Assembly: GCF_012726195.1 (NCBI RefSeq)
Contig: NZ_JAASAF010000003.1
Coordinates: 310,001-374,000 of the forward strand
From: Rhodococcus sp. HNM0563
GTDB taxonomy: Bacteria > Actinomycetota > Actinomycetes > Mycobacteriales > Mycobacteriaceae
Length of the DNA: 64,000 nt
Direction of reading: 5' to 3'
This document shows, one piece after another, positions 19,001 to 26,725 of this stretch (position 1 is the first letter of the stretch; each line of letters starts with the position of its first letter). The notes beneath the pieces are model-generated. The model saw nothing but the letters and a program-made list of their open reading frames with translations. It made no database searches and was not told the origin of the DNA. The translations under genes were made by a program, and so were the position numbers.

Positions 19001-19396
19001 CAACACACGGTCGACGACCATCTCCATGGCCGTGTCCAGGTCGAGGTCTTCCCATTCGGTGCCGTAGGGCCGGCGGTAGCGGACCTTGGTCTCACGCAGC
19101 TCGCTGGTGACGAGATTCTTGCTCGCCGAACCCTTCGGACAGAGCCGTCCACGGTTCACCGGGCTGTCGGGATTGCCCTCGATCTGGACGATCTTCTCGT
19201 CCTTGACGAAGATGTTCTGTCCGCAGCCGACTGCGCAATAGGGGCACACGCTGTGCGCCACCCGATCGGCGGTAGAGGTGCGTGGTTCGACCTCGTCGGT
19301 GCGCCGGGATCGAGCTGCCTTGCCACGTCCGAGCAGATCTCGGCCGAGAAGCTGGCGCAGGACGGGCCACGGAAGAGACGCGCCGTTCTCTGCCAT
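16070..19396 (-). CDS. fdhA: Selenocysteine-containing formate dehydrogenase, catalytic (alpha) subunit
   Basis: 1108 residues when the in-frame TGA at 18827-18829 is read as selenocysteine 190. Both sides of the TGA are in the same frame and encode one FDH: upstream the N-terminal [4Fe-4S] site (C51, C54, C58, C86) with Lys88 in LCPKG, downstream GTSFGRGGATG and NMAEAHPVGFQW. The context ARI-Sec-HSATVPGLG matches the Sec-His active site of E. coli FDH-N and FDH-H. It oxidises formate to CO2 at a bis-MGD Mo/W centre. A GGAGGAGG Shine-Dalgarno precedes ATG 19396. No twin-arginine signal is visible, unlike FdnG, so a cytoplasmic site is inferred. Confidence 0.95.
18785..18829 (-). promoter_or_regulatory. 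SECIS element in fdhA mRNA
   Basis: Directly after the UGA the mRNA reads CAC UCC GCC ACC GUC CCC GGU CUG GGG ACC. GUCCCC and GGGGAC form a six-base stem (18809-18814 with 18798-18803) closing the loop GGUCU. E. coli fdhF SECIS has the same GGUCU loop, and in both mRNAs the GGU codon is the seventh after UGA. This is the expected SelB-binding hairpin. Confidence 0.85.
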
Positions 19397-19506
19397 GGGA
19401 CCTCCTCCGCTGCACTATTGATCACGAATCCTATCGGCCGAGTGGGTTCCGCGCCGAGGAACCGCGTGCGATGCAGGTCGGCCGGGATGTCCCCTCGCGC
19501 GAGCCG

Positions 19507-20526
19507 TCAGCGCACCCGGATCGCGTGCGCGCCGGCCGGAACCACCTCGCCGATCACCGGGTGGCCCGGCAGCTCCCCGACGACCAGAAGACCGCCGGAC
19601 GTCTGCGCGTCGGCGAGCAGGATCAGCTCGTCCTCGCCCAACTCGGAATCCACCTCGTCACGGACCCACTCGAGATTCCGGCGGCTCCCGCCCGGTACGA
19701 ACCCCTCCGCGAGGGATTCCCTTGCCCCCGCGACATACGGCACGTTCGAGGCGTCGAGCACCGCGGTCGTGCCGCTGGCACGCATCATCTTCATCAGGTG
19801 TCCCAGCAAGCCGAAACCCGTCACGTCGGTGGCGGCACGGACCCCGGCCGCATGGGCGAGTTGCGCCGCGTCGCGGTTGAGAGTCGTCATCACCGCGACC
19901 GCTTCCTCGAACCGCTCGCCGGTGGCCTTGTGGCGGTTGTTGAGGATGCCGAGTCCGAGCGGTTTGGTCAGGGTGAGCGGCAGGCCCGGCGCGGCAGCAT
20001 CATTGCGCAGCAGGCGGTCCGGGTCGCCCAGCCCGGTGACCGCGAGCCCGTACTTCGGCTCCCGATCGTCGATGCTGTGCCCGCCGGCGAGATGAGCACC
20101 GGCCTCGGCACACGCGTCGGCACCGCCCCGCATCACCTCGGCGGCCAGCTCGAAGGGAATGAGTTCCCGCGGCCAGCCGAGCAGGTTCACCGCGACGATC
20201 GGCGTGCCTCCCATCGCATAGACGTCGGACATGGCGTTGGTGGCGGCGATTCGTCCCCAGTCGTAGGGGTCGTCGACGACCGGGGTGAAGAAGTCGGCGG
20301 TCACGATCAGCGCTCGGCCGCTGCCGTCGGGTGCCGCGTCGATCCGGACCGCCGCACCGTCGTCTCCGTTTTCGACACCGACCAGCAGGTCGCCTCCGGC
20401 ACGGCCGCCCTGCAGACCACCGAGCACCCGCTCGAGCTCACCCGGCGGAACCTTGCAAGCGCAGCCACCGCCCGCTGCGTACTGGGTGAGTCTGATGCCC
20501 TCGGGAAGGTGGACGTGTGTGGTCAT
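19507..20526 (-). CDS. selD: Selenophosphate synthetase (selenide, water dikinase)
   Basis: 339 residues. It makes monoselenophosphate from selenide and ATP, the selenium donor for SelA. The N-terminal active-site loop GGGCACKV carries Cys22 and Lys25, equivalent to Cys17/Lys20 of E. coli SelD; the catalytic position is Cys, not Sec. ATP-binding AIRS/PurM-like motifs include NAMSDVYAMGG and DVTGFGLLGH. ATG 20526 has no Shine-Dalgarno, but a TATGTT element sits 6 bases upstream, suggesting a leaderless mRNA. It is 110 bases upstream of fdhA on the same strand and divergent from tRNA-Sec. Confidence 0.95.
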   Translation of the reverse strand: MTTHVHLPEGIRLTQYAAGGGCACKVPPGELERVLGGLQGGRAGGDLLVGVENGDDGAAVRIDAAPDGSGRALIVTADFFTPVVDDPYDWGRIAATNAMSDVYAMGGTPIVAVNLLGWPRELIPFELAAEVMRGGADACAEAGAHLAGGHSIDDREPKYGLAVTGLGDPDRLLRNDAAAPGLPLTLTKPLGLGILNNRHKATGERFEEAVAVMTTLNRDAAQLAHAAGVRAATDVTGFGLLGHLMKMMRASGTTAVLDASNVPYVAGARESLAEGFVPGGSRRNLEWVRDEVDSELGEDELILLADAQTSGGLLVVGELPGHPVIGEVVPAGAHAIRVR

Positions 20527-20532
20527 GGGCCC

Positions 20533-20538
20533 AACATA
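20533..20538 (-). promoter_or_regulatory. Candidate -10 for leaderless selD
   Basis: TATGTT on the minus strand, six bases before ATG 20526, no Shine-Dalgarno. Confidence 0.45.
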
Positions 20539-20571
20539 CGGGCGAGCCGTAACACGGGACTCGACTTCGGT

Positions 20572-20577
20572 TAGGGT
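20572..20577 (+). promoter_or_regulatory. Candidate -10 for tRNA-Sec
   Basis: TAGGGT ends six bases before the first base of tRNA-Sec, a spacing that would start transcription at or next to the mature 5' end. Confidence 0.35.
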
Positions 20578-20583
20578 GAGCGC

Positions 20584-20675
20584 GGAGGCGGTTCTCGTCT
20601 GGTGATGGACGCGGTCTTCAAAACCGTTGTGGCCCAGTATCTGGGTCAGGCGGGTTCGATTCCCGTCCGCCTCCG
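20584..20675 (+). tRNA. selC: tRNA-Sec, anticodon UCA
   Basis: An 8-bp acceptor stem (GGAGGCGG with CCGCCTCC), a 5-bp T stem around TTCGATT, an extended D stem, a long variable arm (CCCAG-TAT-CTGGG) and anticodon TCA at 20618-20620 within a CGGT/ACCG stem. The 8+5 acceptor-T architecture is diagnostic of bacterial tRNA-Sec. CCA is not encoded. selA starts about 35 bases downstream. Confidence 0.95.
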
Positions 20676-20710
20676 CCGGATTTCAGGTCAGCCGTGGGAT
20701 GAGGAGGGGC

Positions 20711-22015
20711 GTGCCGGACCCGAGACGGGGCACCCCCCGCACCGACCAGATCCTCGCGGACCCGCGACTGCGTGAAGCCGTCGACCGGCTCGGCACCCGC
20801 CTGGTCAAGCAGACGGTGACCGCGGCCCAGCAGCGGTGCCGCGCCGGCGAGATCGAACCGGCCGCCGTCGCCGACGAAGCGGTCGCATCGTTGCCCGACG
20901 GGGCGACCACCCTGCGCCGCGTCGTCAACGCGACCGGGGTGGTGGTGCACACCAATCTCGGCCGCGCCCCGCTCTCCCGCGCGGCGGTGGACGCCGTGAC
21001 CGCGGCGGCAGGCGCGACCGATGTCGAACTGGACCTGGCCACGGGTCGGCGCGGCCGGCGCGGGCGTGGCGCCCTCCAGGCCCTCGCAGAGCAGGTGCCC
21101 GACGCCGGAGGCGTCCACGTGGTGAACAACGGCGCAGCCGCGCTCGCACTGGTCGCCCGGGTGCTTGCGCGCGGTGGCCGCTCGATCGTGATCGCGCGGG
21201 GCGAGCTGGTCGAGATCGGCGACGGCTTCCGGATCCCGGAACTGCTGGAGTCCGTGGGCGCCAGGTTGCGGGAGGTCGGTACCACCAACCGGGTGCGTCT
21301 GAGCGACTATGCCGCGGCGGTCGACGACGACACCGCCTTCGTTCTCAAGGTGCATCCGTCGAACTTCACGGTCAGCGGCTTCACGTCGTCGGTGCCGGTC
21401 CGGGAGCTGGCGGGGTTGGGCCTGCCGGTGGTGGTCGACATCGGGTCGGGGCTGCTGGCCCCACATCCGCGTCTGCCGAACGAGCCGGACGCCGCCAGTG
21501 CGCTGCGCGCCGGAGCCGAACTCGTGACCGCCTCGGGCGACAAGTTGCTCGGAGGTCCGCAGGCCGGACTGCTGCTCGGCGAGTCGGGGCTGGTGGAGCG
21601 GCTTCGCCGCGACCCGTTCGCTCGTGCACTTCGCGTCGACAAGCTCACTTTGGCGGCGCTGGAGGCGACCCTGGCGGGGCCGACCCCTCCGGTGCCGGCC
21701 GCATTGGCCGTTCGGCCGGACGATCTCCGCACCCGGGCGCGGACGATCTGCGCCGGGCTCCCGGCCGAGTTGAAGCCGGAAGTGGTCGACTCCGACGGTG
21801 TTGTGGGAGGCGGCGGTGCCCCGGACGTCATCCTGCCCAGCGTCGCGATCGCCCTGCCCGAACGCCTCGCCGGCCCATTGCGACTCGGCGCGAAACCTGT
21901 CGTCGGACGAGTCGAGCGCGCCCGGCTGTTGCTCGACCTGCTGACGGTCGCTCCCGACGAGGACGCCGACCTGATCGACGCCGTAAGGTGCGCGGCCGGC
22001 CGCGAAGAACGCTGA
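20711..22015 (+). CDS. selA: L-seryl-tRNA(Sec) selenium transferase
   Basis: 434 residues. A PLP enzyme that converts Ser-tRNA-Sec to Sec-tRNA-Sec using selenophosphate. The Schiff-base lysine is K278 in TASGDKLLGGPQAG. INATGVVVHTNLGRAPL-type and VHPSNFTVSGFT motifs are present. GTG 20711 (VPDPRRGTPRTD) gives the family N-terminus behind AGGAGG, though the spacing is only three bases; ATG 20699, four codons earlier, is the alternative. The stop codon overlaps the selB start (TGATG), so the two are coupled. Confidence 0.95.
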   Translation: MPDPRRGTPRTDQILADPRLREAVDRLGTRLVKQTVTAAQQRCRAGEIEPAAVADEAVASLPDGATTLRRVVNATGVVVHTNLGRAPLSRAAVDAVTAAAGATDVELDLATGRRGRRGRGALQALAEQVPDAGGVHVVNNGAAALALVARVLARGGRSIVIARGELVEIGDGFRIPELLESVGARLREVGTTNRVRLSDYAAAVDDDTAFVLKVHPSNFTVSGFTSSVPVRELAGLGLPVVVDIGSGLLAPHPRLPNEPDAASALRAGAELVTASGDKLLGGPQAGLLLGESGLVERLRRDPFARALRVDKLTLAALEATLAGPTPPVPAALAVRPDDLRTRARTICAGLPAELKPEVVDSDGVVGGGGAPDVILPSVAIALPERLAGPLRLGAKPVVGRVERARLLLDLLTVAPDEDADLIDAVRCAAGREER

Positions 22016-23757
22016 TGCACGTCATCGCGACCGCCGGCCACGTCGACCACGGGAAGTCCACGCTGGTCGAAGCGCTCACCGGCGCCGACCCCGATCGGCT
22101 CGCCGAGGAACGGCGGCGAGGGCTGACCATCGAGCTCGGCTACTGCTGGACGTCCTGGCCGGACGTGGGAGAGGTCGCTTTCGTCGACGTCCCCGGACAC
22201 GAGCGCTTCCTGACGACGATGCTCGCCGGAGTGGGACCGGTCCCGGCCGTGTTGTTCGTGGTGGCCGCCGACGACCCGTGGATGCCGCAAGCGGCAGAAC
22301 ACCTCGCCGCGCTCGACGCTCTCGGAGTGCGGCACGCCGTCGTCGCGGTAACCCGCGCCGACCTCATCGATCCGGGTCCCGCTGTCGCGCGGGCCACCGC
22401 GGAAATTGCCCGCACCGGTTTGGCGGGGGCTCGCGTCGTCGCCGTGAGCGGCCACACCGGGATGGGGCTCGACGACCTCCGCTCGGCTTTGGTGGCGATG
22501 GTCGCCGAGCTGCCCGATCCGGATCCGGACGCCGACGTCCGGCTCTGGGTCGACCGCCGGTTCACCGTGCGAGGAGCGGGGACCGTCGTCACCGGGACGC
22601 TGCCCGCCGGGACGGTCCGCGTCGGAGACACACTCGCCGTCGGCGACACGCCTGTGCGGGTGCGCGGTGTCCAGGCGCTCGGTAGCGACGAGACAGCAGT
22701 GAGCGGCGTGGCCAGGGTCGCGCTCAATCTGAGCGGCCGGGTCGACGACGTGGTCCGGGGCAGTGTGCTCGTGACACCCGGCGCATGGCACCACACCTCC
22801 GTCGTGGACGTGCGGATCACCGGAACGGACCGGCCTCCGGTCGCTCCGGTGCTGCATATCGGGGCGGTGGATGTCGCAGTCCGGTGCCGCCCTCTCGGGG
22901 ACGATCTCGTCAGGCTCACCCTCGACCGGGCGCTGCCTCTCCGCATCGGCGACCGCGCCCTGCTTCGCGACCCCGGACGCCGGATGATCTGGCGTGCCGA
23001 CGTGCTCGATCCCGACCCGCCACGCCTCCGGCGACGCGGTGCCGCGGCACGCCGGGCCCGGCAGCTCGCGGGCGCAGACGGCACTGCGAGGCTGGCGGAC
23101 GAACTCGCCCGCCGCGGACTTCTGCACCGAGAGCAGCTGCGTCGATTGGGCATCCCCGAGGAGGCCGGCGACCACCTGGCCATAGGACCGTGGCTCGTCG
23201 CACCCGCCCTCGCAAGAGCGGTCGCCGATCGGCTGCCCGCACTCGTCCAGCAGCATGCTCACGCGCATCCGCTGGATCCGGCCGTCCCGCTGACCGTTCT
23301 GGCGTCACAGCTGCGACTTCCGACTTCCGATGTGGTCCGGGCGCTGGTACGCCCACCCCTCCGCGTGGTCGGGGGCCGGGTCGCCGGACCTGCAACAGAG
23401 GTACTGCCGAGCAAGGTCCGGACGGCCGTCGACGTGGTACGCCGCGATCTCCTCGCGGCGCCGTTCGTCGCCCCGACAGCCGACCGGCTCCGCGAGCTCG
23501 GCCTGGACGACCGGGCTCTGGGAGCGGCCGACCGCAGCGGGCAACTGTGGCGGGTCGGCCCGGGGATCGTCCTGCTTCCCGACGCCGCCGACGCAGCCGT
23601 GACACTGCTTCGGGAGCTGGAGCAGCCGTTCACGACCAGTGCCGCGCGGGAGCGGCTGGGGACGACCCGACGTGTGGTGCTGCCGTTGCTCGATCAGCTC
23701 GACCGTGCAGGCCGCACACGGCGGCTCGCCGACGACCGTCGCGAGGTGGCCCGATAA
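22015..23757 (+). CDS. selB: Selenocysteine-specific elongation factor
   Basis: 580 residues. The N-terminal GTPase has G1 GHVDHGKS (8-15), switch region GLTIELGY, G3 DVPGHE (58-63) and a G4 TRAD (113-116) where E. coli has TKAD. EF-Tu-like beta domains follow, and the C-terminal third is made of winged-helix repeats (for example TSAARERLGTTRRVVLPLLDQL) that bind the SECIS loop. It replaces EF-Tu for Sec-tRNA-Sec at UGA codons marked by a SECIS. It ends near the convergent YhgE-like gene with no clear terminator between. Confidence 0.95.
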   Translation: MHVIATAGHVDHGKSTLVEALTGADPDRLAEERRRGLTIELGYCWTSWPDVGEVAFVDVPGHERFLTTMLAGVGPVPAVLFVVAADDPWMPQAAEHLAALDALGVRHAVVAVTRADLIDPGPAVARATAEIARTGLAGARVVAVSGHTGMGLDDLRSALVAMVAELPDPDPDADVRLWVDRRFTVRGAGTVVTGTLPAGTVRVGDTLAVGDTPVRVRGVQALGSDETAVSGVARVALNLSGRVDDVVRGSVLVTPGAWHHTSVVDVRITGTDRPPVAPVLHIGAVDVAVRCRPLGDDLVRLTLDRALPLRIGDRALLRDPGRRMIWRADVLDPDPPRLRRRGAAARRARQLAGADGTARLADELARRGLLHREQLRRLGIPEEAGDHLAIGPWLVAPALARAVADRLPALVQQHAHAHPLDPAVPLTVLASQLRLPTSDVVRALVRPPLRVVGGRVAGPATEVLPSKVRTAVDVVRRDLLAAPFVAPTADRLRELGLDDRALGAADRSGQLWRVGPGIVLLPDAADAAVTLLRELEQPFTTSAARERLGTTRRVVLPLLDQLDRAGRTRRLADDRREVAR

Positions 23758-23809
23758 GAGCCGAAACCCGCTGACCGGACCAGCACAGCGAATCGACGGG
23801 TGCGGGACG

Positions 23810-25894
23810 CTAGACCTCGGCCTCCTGCACGGGCTTACCAGCGCGAACCAGGTCGACCGCGATCACGCATACGAGCGAGACGACACCCCAGATCACGAAC
23901 GTCACCAGGTGGCCGCCGACGTTGTCCGCACCGAAGTACATGATCGACCGGACCGACTCCACCGCCGCGGGCATCGGCAGGACGTCGTGCAGCACCCGGA
24001 AGATCTCCGGGCTCATGAAGATCGACATTGCGCCGTTCGACGCGGGCACACCCAGGAACATCAGGACTGCGACTGCCGGGACCACGGCGAGCATGCCGAA
24101 CAACCTCGTGAGGAACGTGGCGAACATCGACGTCGTGAAGATCGCCAGCACTCCGGTACCGAACAGTTGCAGGAAGTGCCCGTCGACGGCGCCGGTGAGC
24201 GGAGCAGCAATCACCCACACGACCAGCGACATGAACACCGAGAAGCCTGCGGCGATCGGCAGCAGCGTCTTGAGCCGCATGGCCGCCGGAGCGGCACTGT
24301 TGCCCACGACGGCGAGCATGAAGCCCGACATGATCCAGCCCATCGCGACGTACATCGCGACCGTGCCCATGGTGTCGGACCCCGGCAGCGGGGCGATGTC
24401 CTCGATCGTCAGCGGGACCTGCTGGCCTGCGGCCACCTGCTCGAACGTCATCGACACGACCTGCTGCTGGCTCATCCCTGCCGACTGGTTCGCGATCAAC
24501 GTCGCGGTGGGCGAATCGGCCGACGGCAGCACGTATGCCGAGACGACGCTGCGATCCTGCACGGCGGCACGCGCTTCGTCTACGGATGCCGACGCGGTGA
24601 ACTCGAAGAGGCCGTCCATGTTCTGTTCGAGGCCTGCGACCGCCTGCTCTGCCACATCCTCGGTAGCGGCCACTACTGTCACGGGCATCTCACGGGGTGC
24701 CGGCTGGTACATCGCACCGAGCATGATCGAGAACATCATGACGACCATGGCGAGCGGGAAGGCTGCGAGCGTCACGTACCGGACCCAATTGCGTTGCGGG
24801 CGCGGTCCTGCAGTGAGTGAGGCGACCGTGATCTCAGGGTCGCCGGCATCCGGATTCCGCTTGCGTTTGATCGCGTCGATCCCGAATACCGCAGCGAGCG
24901 CAAGAATTGCACCGATCACCATCACGAGAATGTGAGAACCGAGCCCGACGCCGTCGAAATACAGGACGGAGCGGAGCGCTTCGCCGGTGGCCGCGGTGGG
25001 CAGGAACGAGTGCAAGTTCACGTACATCGAGGGCAGCGTGTAGATCGACATGCCCATGTTGGATGCGGGCACACCGAGCACCATGACGAAGAGCATGCCG
25101 ACGAGCACCGCCATCGGACCGAAGATCCGGGTGAGGAAGAACTGCACCGACCCCACCGCGAACACTGCGAGCCAGGAGATTCCGAGAACCGCTGCGGTGT
25201 GCCCCTCGACGGCGCCGAGCACCGGATCGGCGACGAACCACACGAGGGCGGCAATCAGCGCGGACCAGCCGGCCAGCAGAGGGATCGCGCGTCGCTTTCG
25301 GAGCAGCTCGGGCGAGTTCGACAGCGTGATGCTCCACGGCATGTACCCGGCGAGCATCAGACCGGTCGCCATGAACATCGCCGCCAGACCGGCGGTGTCG
25401 TGGTCGGGCAGCGGTGCCAGGTCCTCGGTGACGAGGTCGAGACCCTGGCCGATCACGTGGGGAGCCACCAGGCCGGTGACCGTGGACGACTGGGATGCTC
25501 CTGCCGCTCCGGCGGTGTACAGCGTGGCGGAGCCGGTGTCCGACAACGAGACGGCGCCTGCAACTTCACGGTCGAAAACAAGATCGCGGGCCTGTTCGTC
25601 GCTCGTAACGATGCGCACGTCGACGGCATCGGGGTCGGCATCCTCGAGCGACCGAGCGAACTGTTCCACCTGCTGGCTCGTACCGGCAACGGCGATGGGC
25701 ATGTTGTTCGGAGCCGGGGCGTGCATCGCGAAGAGGTACCCGGTGATCATCATCCCGACCATCAGGAAGGGCATGACGAAGATCGCGACTACACGTCCGA
25801 TCTGTTCTTTGCGTGCACGAGCAAGGTCGGCTTCTGCAGCCTCGTCATCGCCCGGCGGACCGCTGACAGATTGCTCGAGGAAGGTTGTGGACAT
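23810..25894 (-). CDS. Tandem-duplicated YhgE/Pip-like (ABC-2-type) membrane protein
   Basis: 694 residues made of two similar halves. Each half has an N-terminal membrane helix, an extracytoplasmic region of about 130-150 residues, then about five helices. Matching landmarks are DLAPLPDHDTAGLAAMF with DIAPLPGSDTMGTVAMY, LGVPASNMGMSIY with LGVPASNGAMSIF, and EALRSVLYF with ESVRSIMYF. The architecture resembles YhgE/Pip and DUF3533 membrane proteins, but no ATPase partner is nearby. ATG 25894 has a GAGGAG Shine-Dalgarno. A TetR regulator is transcribed divergently, suggesting inducible export or stress function. Confidence 0.75.
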   Translation of the reverse strand: MSTTFLEQSVSGPPGDDEAAEADLARARKEQIGRVVAIFVMPFLMVGMMITGYLFAMHAPAPNNMPIAVAGTSQQVEQFARSLEDADPDAVDVRIVTSDEQARDLVFDREVAGAVSLSDTGSATLYTAGAAGASQSSTVTGLVAPHVIGQGLDLVTEDLAPLPDHDTAGLAAMFMATGLMLAGYMPWSITLSNSPELLRKRRAIPLLAGWSALIAALVWFVADPVLGAVEGHTAAVLGISWLAVFAVGSVQFFLTRIFGPMAVLVGMLFVMVLGVPASNMGMSIYTLPSMYVNLHSFLPTAATGEALRSVLYFDGVGLGSHILVMVIGAILALAAVFGIDAIKRKRNPDAGDPEITVASLTAGPRPQRNWVRYVTLAAFPLAMVVMMFSIMLGAMYQPAPREMPVTVVAATEDVAEQAVAGLEQNMDGLFEFTASASVDEARAAVQDRSVVSAYVLPSADSPTATLIANQSAGMSQQQVVSMTFEQVAAGQQVPLTIEDIAPLPGSDTMGTVAMYVAMGWIMSGFMLAVVGNSAAPAAMRLKTLLPIAAGFSVFMSLVVWVIAAPLTGAVDGHFLQLFGTGVLAIFTTSMFATFLTRLFGMLAVVPAVAVLMFLGVPASNGAMSIFMSPEIFRVLHDVLPMPAAVESVRSIMYFGADNVGGHLVTFVIWGVVSLVCVIAVDLVRAGKPVQEAEV

Positions 25895-25923
25895 CTGCAA
25901 TACTCCTCGAATAATTACGTTGA

Positions 25924-25956
25924 GTGACTTAAAAATGCTACGCTAGGTGTCTTAAA
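25924..25956. promoter_or_regulatory. Divergent promoter region with direct repeat between YhgE-like and tetR genes
   Basis: GTGACTTAAA (25924) and GTGTCTTAAA (25947) form a near-perfect direct repeat, 23 bases apart, in an AT-rich patch. TACGCT (+ strand) and TAGCAT (- strand) between them are plausible -10 elements. Likely binding region of the adjacent TetR protein. Confidence 0.4.
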
Positions 25957-26038
25957 TCCCCCAAGCTGCAAGACTGGTGACGTTCGTCCCACATACCGCG
26001 GGGACCATCGATCGACACAGGAAGTGACGGAAGCGGAC

Positions 26039-26701
26039 ATGGGCAGCTACGGCGATCGAGTTCGGCAGACCCTGCTCGACTCCGCTGAAGAACTCTTCGC
26101 CGAACACGGCATCGACGCAGTGTCGAACCGGCGCATCGCGGAACACGCAGGCAACTCCAACCACTCCGCAGTCAACTACCACTTCGGCGGACGCGACGAA
26201 CTCATCCGCGCCATGCTGCATCGGTTCTCCGAAGACACCCACGCCCGACGACGCGAGCTCGTCTCGATGCTCGCCCCGGAATCCGGCCTACGAGATCTCT
26301 TGAGCTGCCTGATCGTTCCGTTCACCGACCAGCTCGCATCGATGCCTGTCCCAGGTTGGCGTGCAAGATTCCTCCGCCAGATGCGAAGCGTTCCGTCGGT
26401 CACCGAGACCGTGGCCGGCGCCATCACGGCCGATCCGGTCGTGGACGATCTCATCCAGCGCGTGCGTGCGCTACTCACCGAGATCCCGCCTTCGGTCCTC
26501 ACCGGCCGATCCTGGATTCTCGGTCGCATCGTCACCGATCTCTGTGCCGACTACGAGGCGCGCCTCGAGTCCGAGAAGACCCCGCCCAACTGGACTGGCT
26601 TCGCCAATTTCCTCATCGACGCGTGCGCGGGACTACTCGAGGCACCGGTGACCAGTGAGGGCGATTTCCTCGGAGCACGCAGCTCTCTGGTGTGGCCCTA
26701 G
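26039..26701 (+). CDS. TetR-family transcriptional regulator
   Basis: 220 residues. The N-terminal HTH reads LLDSAEELFAEHGIDAVSNRRIAEHAGNSNHSAVNYHFGG with the typical YHFG end (quoted here in part: NRRIAEHAG, VNYHFGGRDEL). The C-terminal ligand domain resembles TetR_C members with a conserved WRARFLRQ segment. ATG 26039 has GGAAG five bases upstream; GTG 26024 is an alternative start. It is divergent from the YhgE-like gene and most likely represses that gene and itself. The ligand is unknown. Confidence 0.9.
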   Translation: MGSYGDRVRQTLLDSAEELFAEHGIDAVSNRRIAEHAGNSNHSAVNYHFGGRDELIRAMLHRFSEDTHARRRELVSMLAPESGLRDLLSCLIVPFTDQLASMPVPGWRARFLRQMRSVPSVTETVAGAITADPVVDDLIQRVRALLTEIPPSVLTGRSWILGRIVTDLCADYEARLESEKTPPNWTGFANFLIDACAGLLEAPVTSEGDFLGARSSLVWP

Positions 26702-26725
26702 CGTCTGGTGCTGCCGCGAACCCGG

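Noticed and set aside
16001-20095. A very long + strand open frame (about 1364 codons) opposite the formate dehydrogenase and selD
   Set aside because: It is the antisense shadow of GC-rich genes: low-complexity Arg/Val/His content, no domains. It also runs through the stop/Sec boundary of fdhA.
20455-20470. SelD as a selenoprotein itself
   Set aside because: The active-site codon is TGC (Cys22), not TGA.
26024-26038. GTG 26024 as the start of the TetR gene
   Set aside because: Its AGGAA lies directly against the GTG, while ATG 26039 has properly spaced GGAAG; kept as an alternative only.
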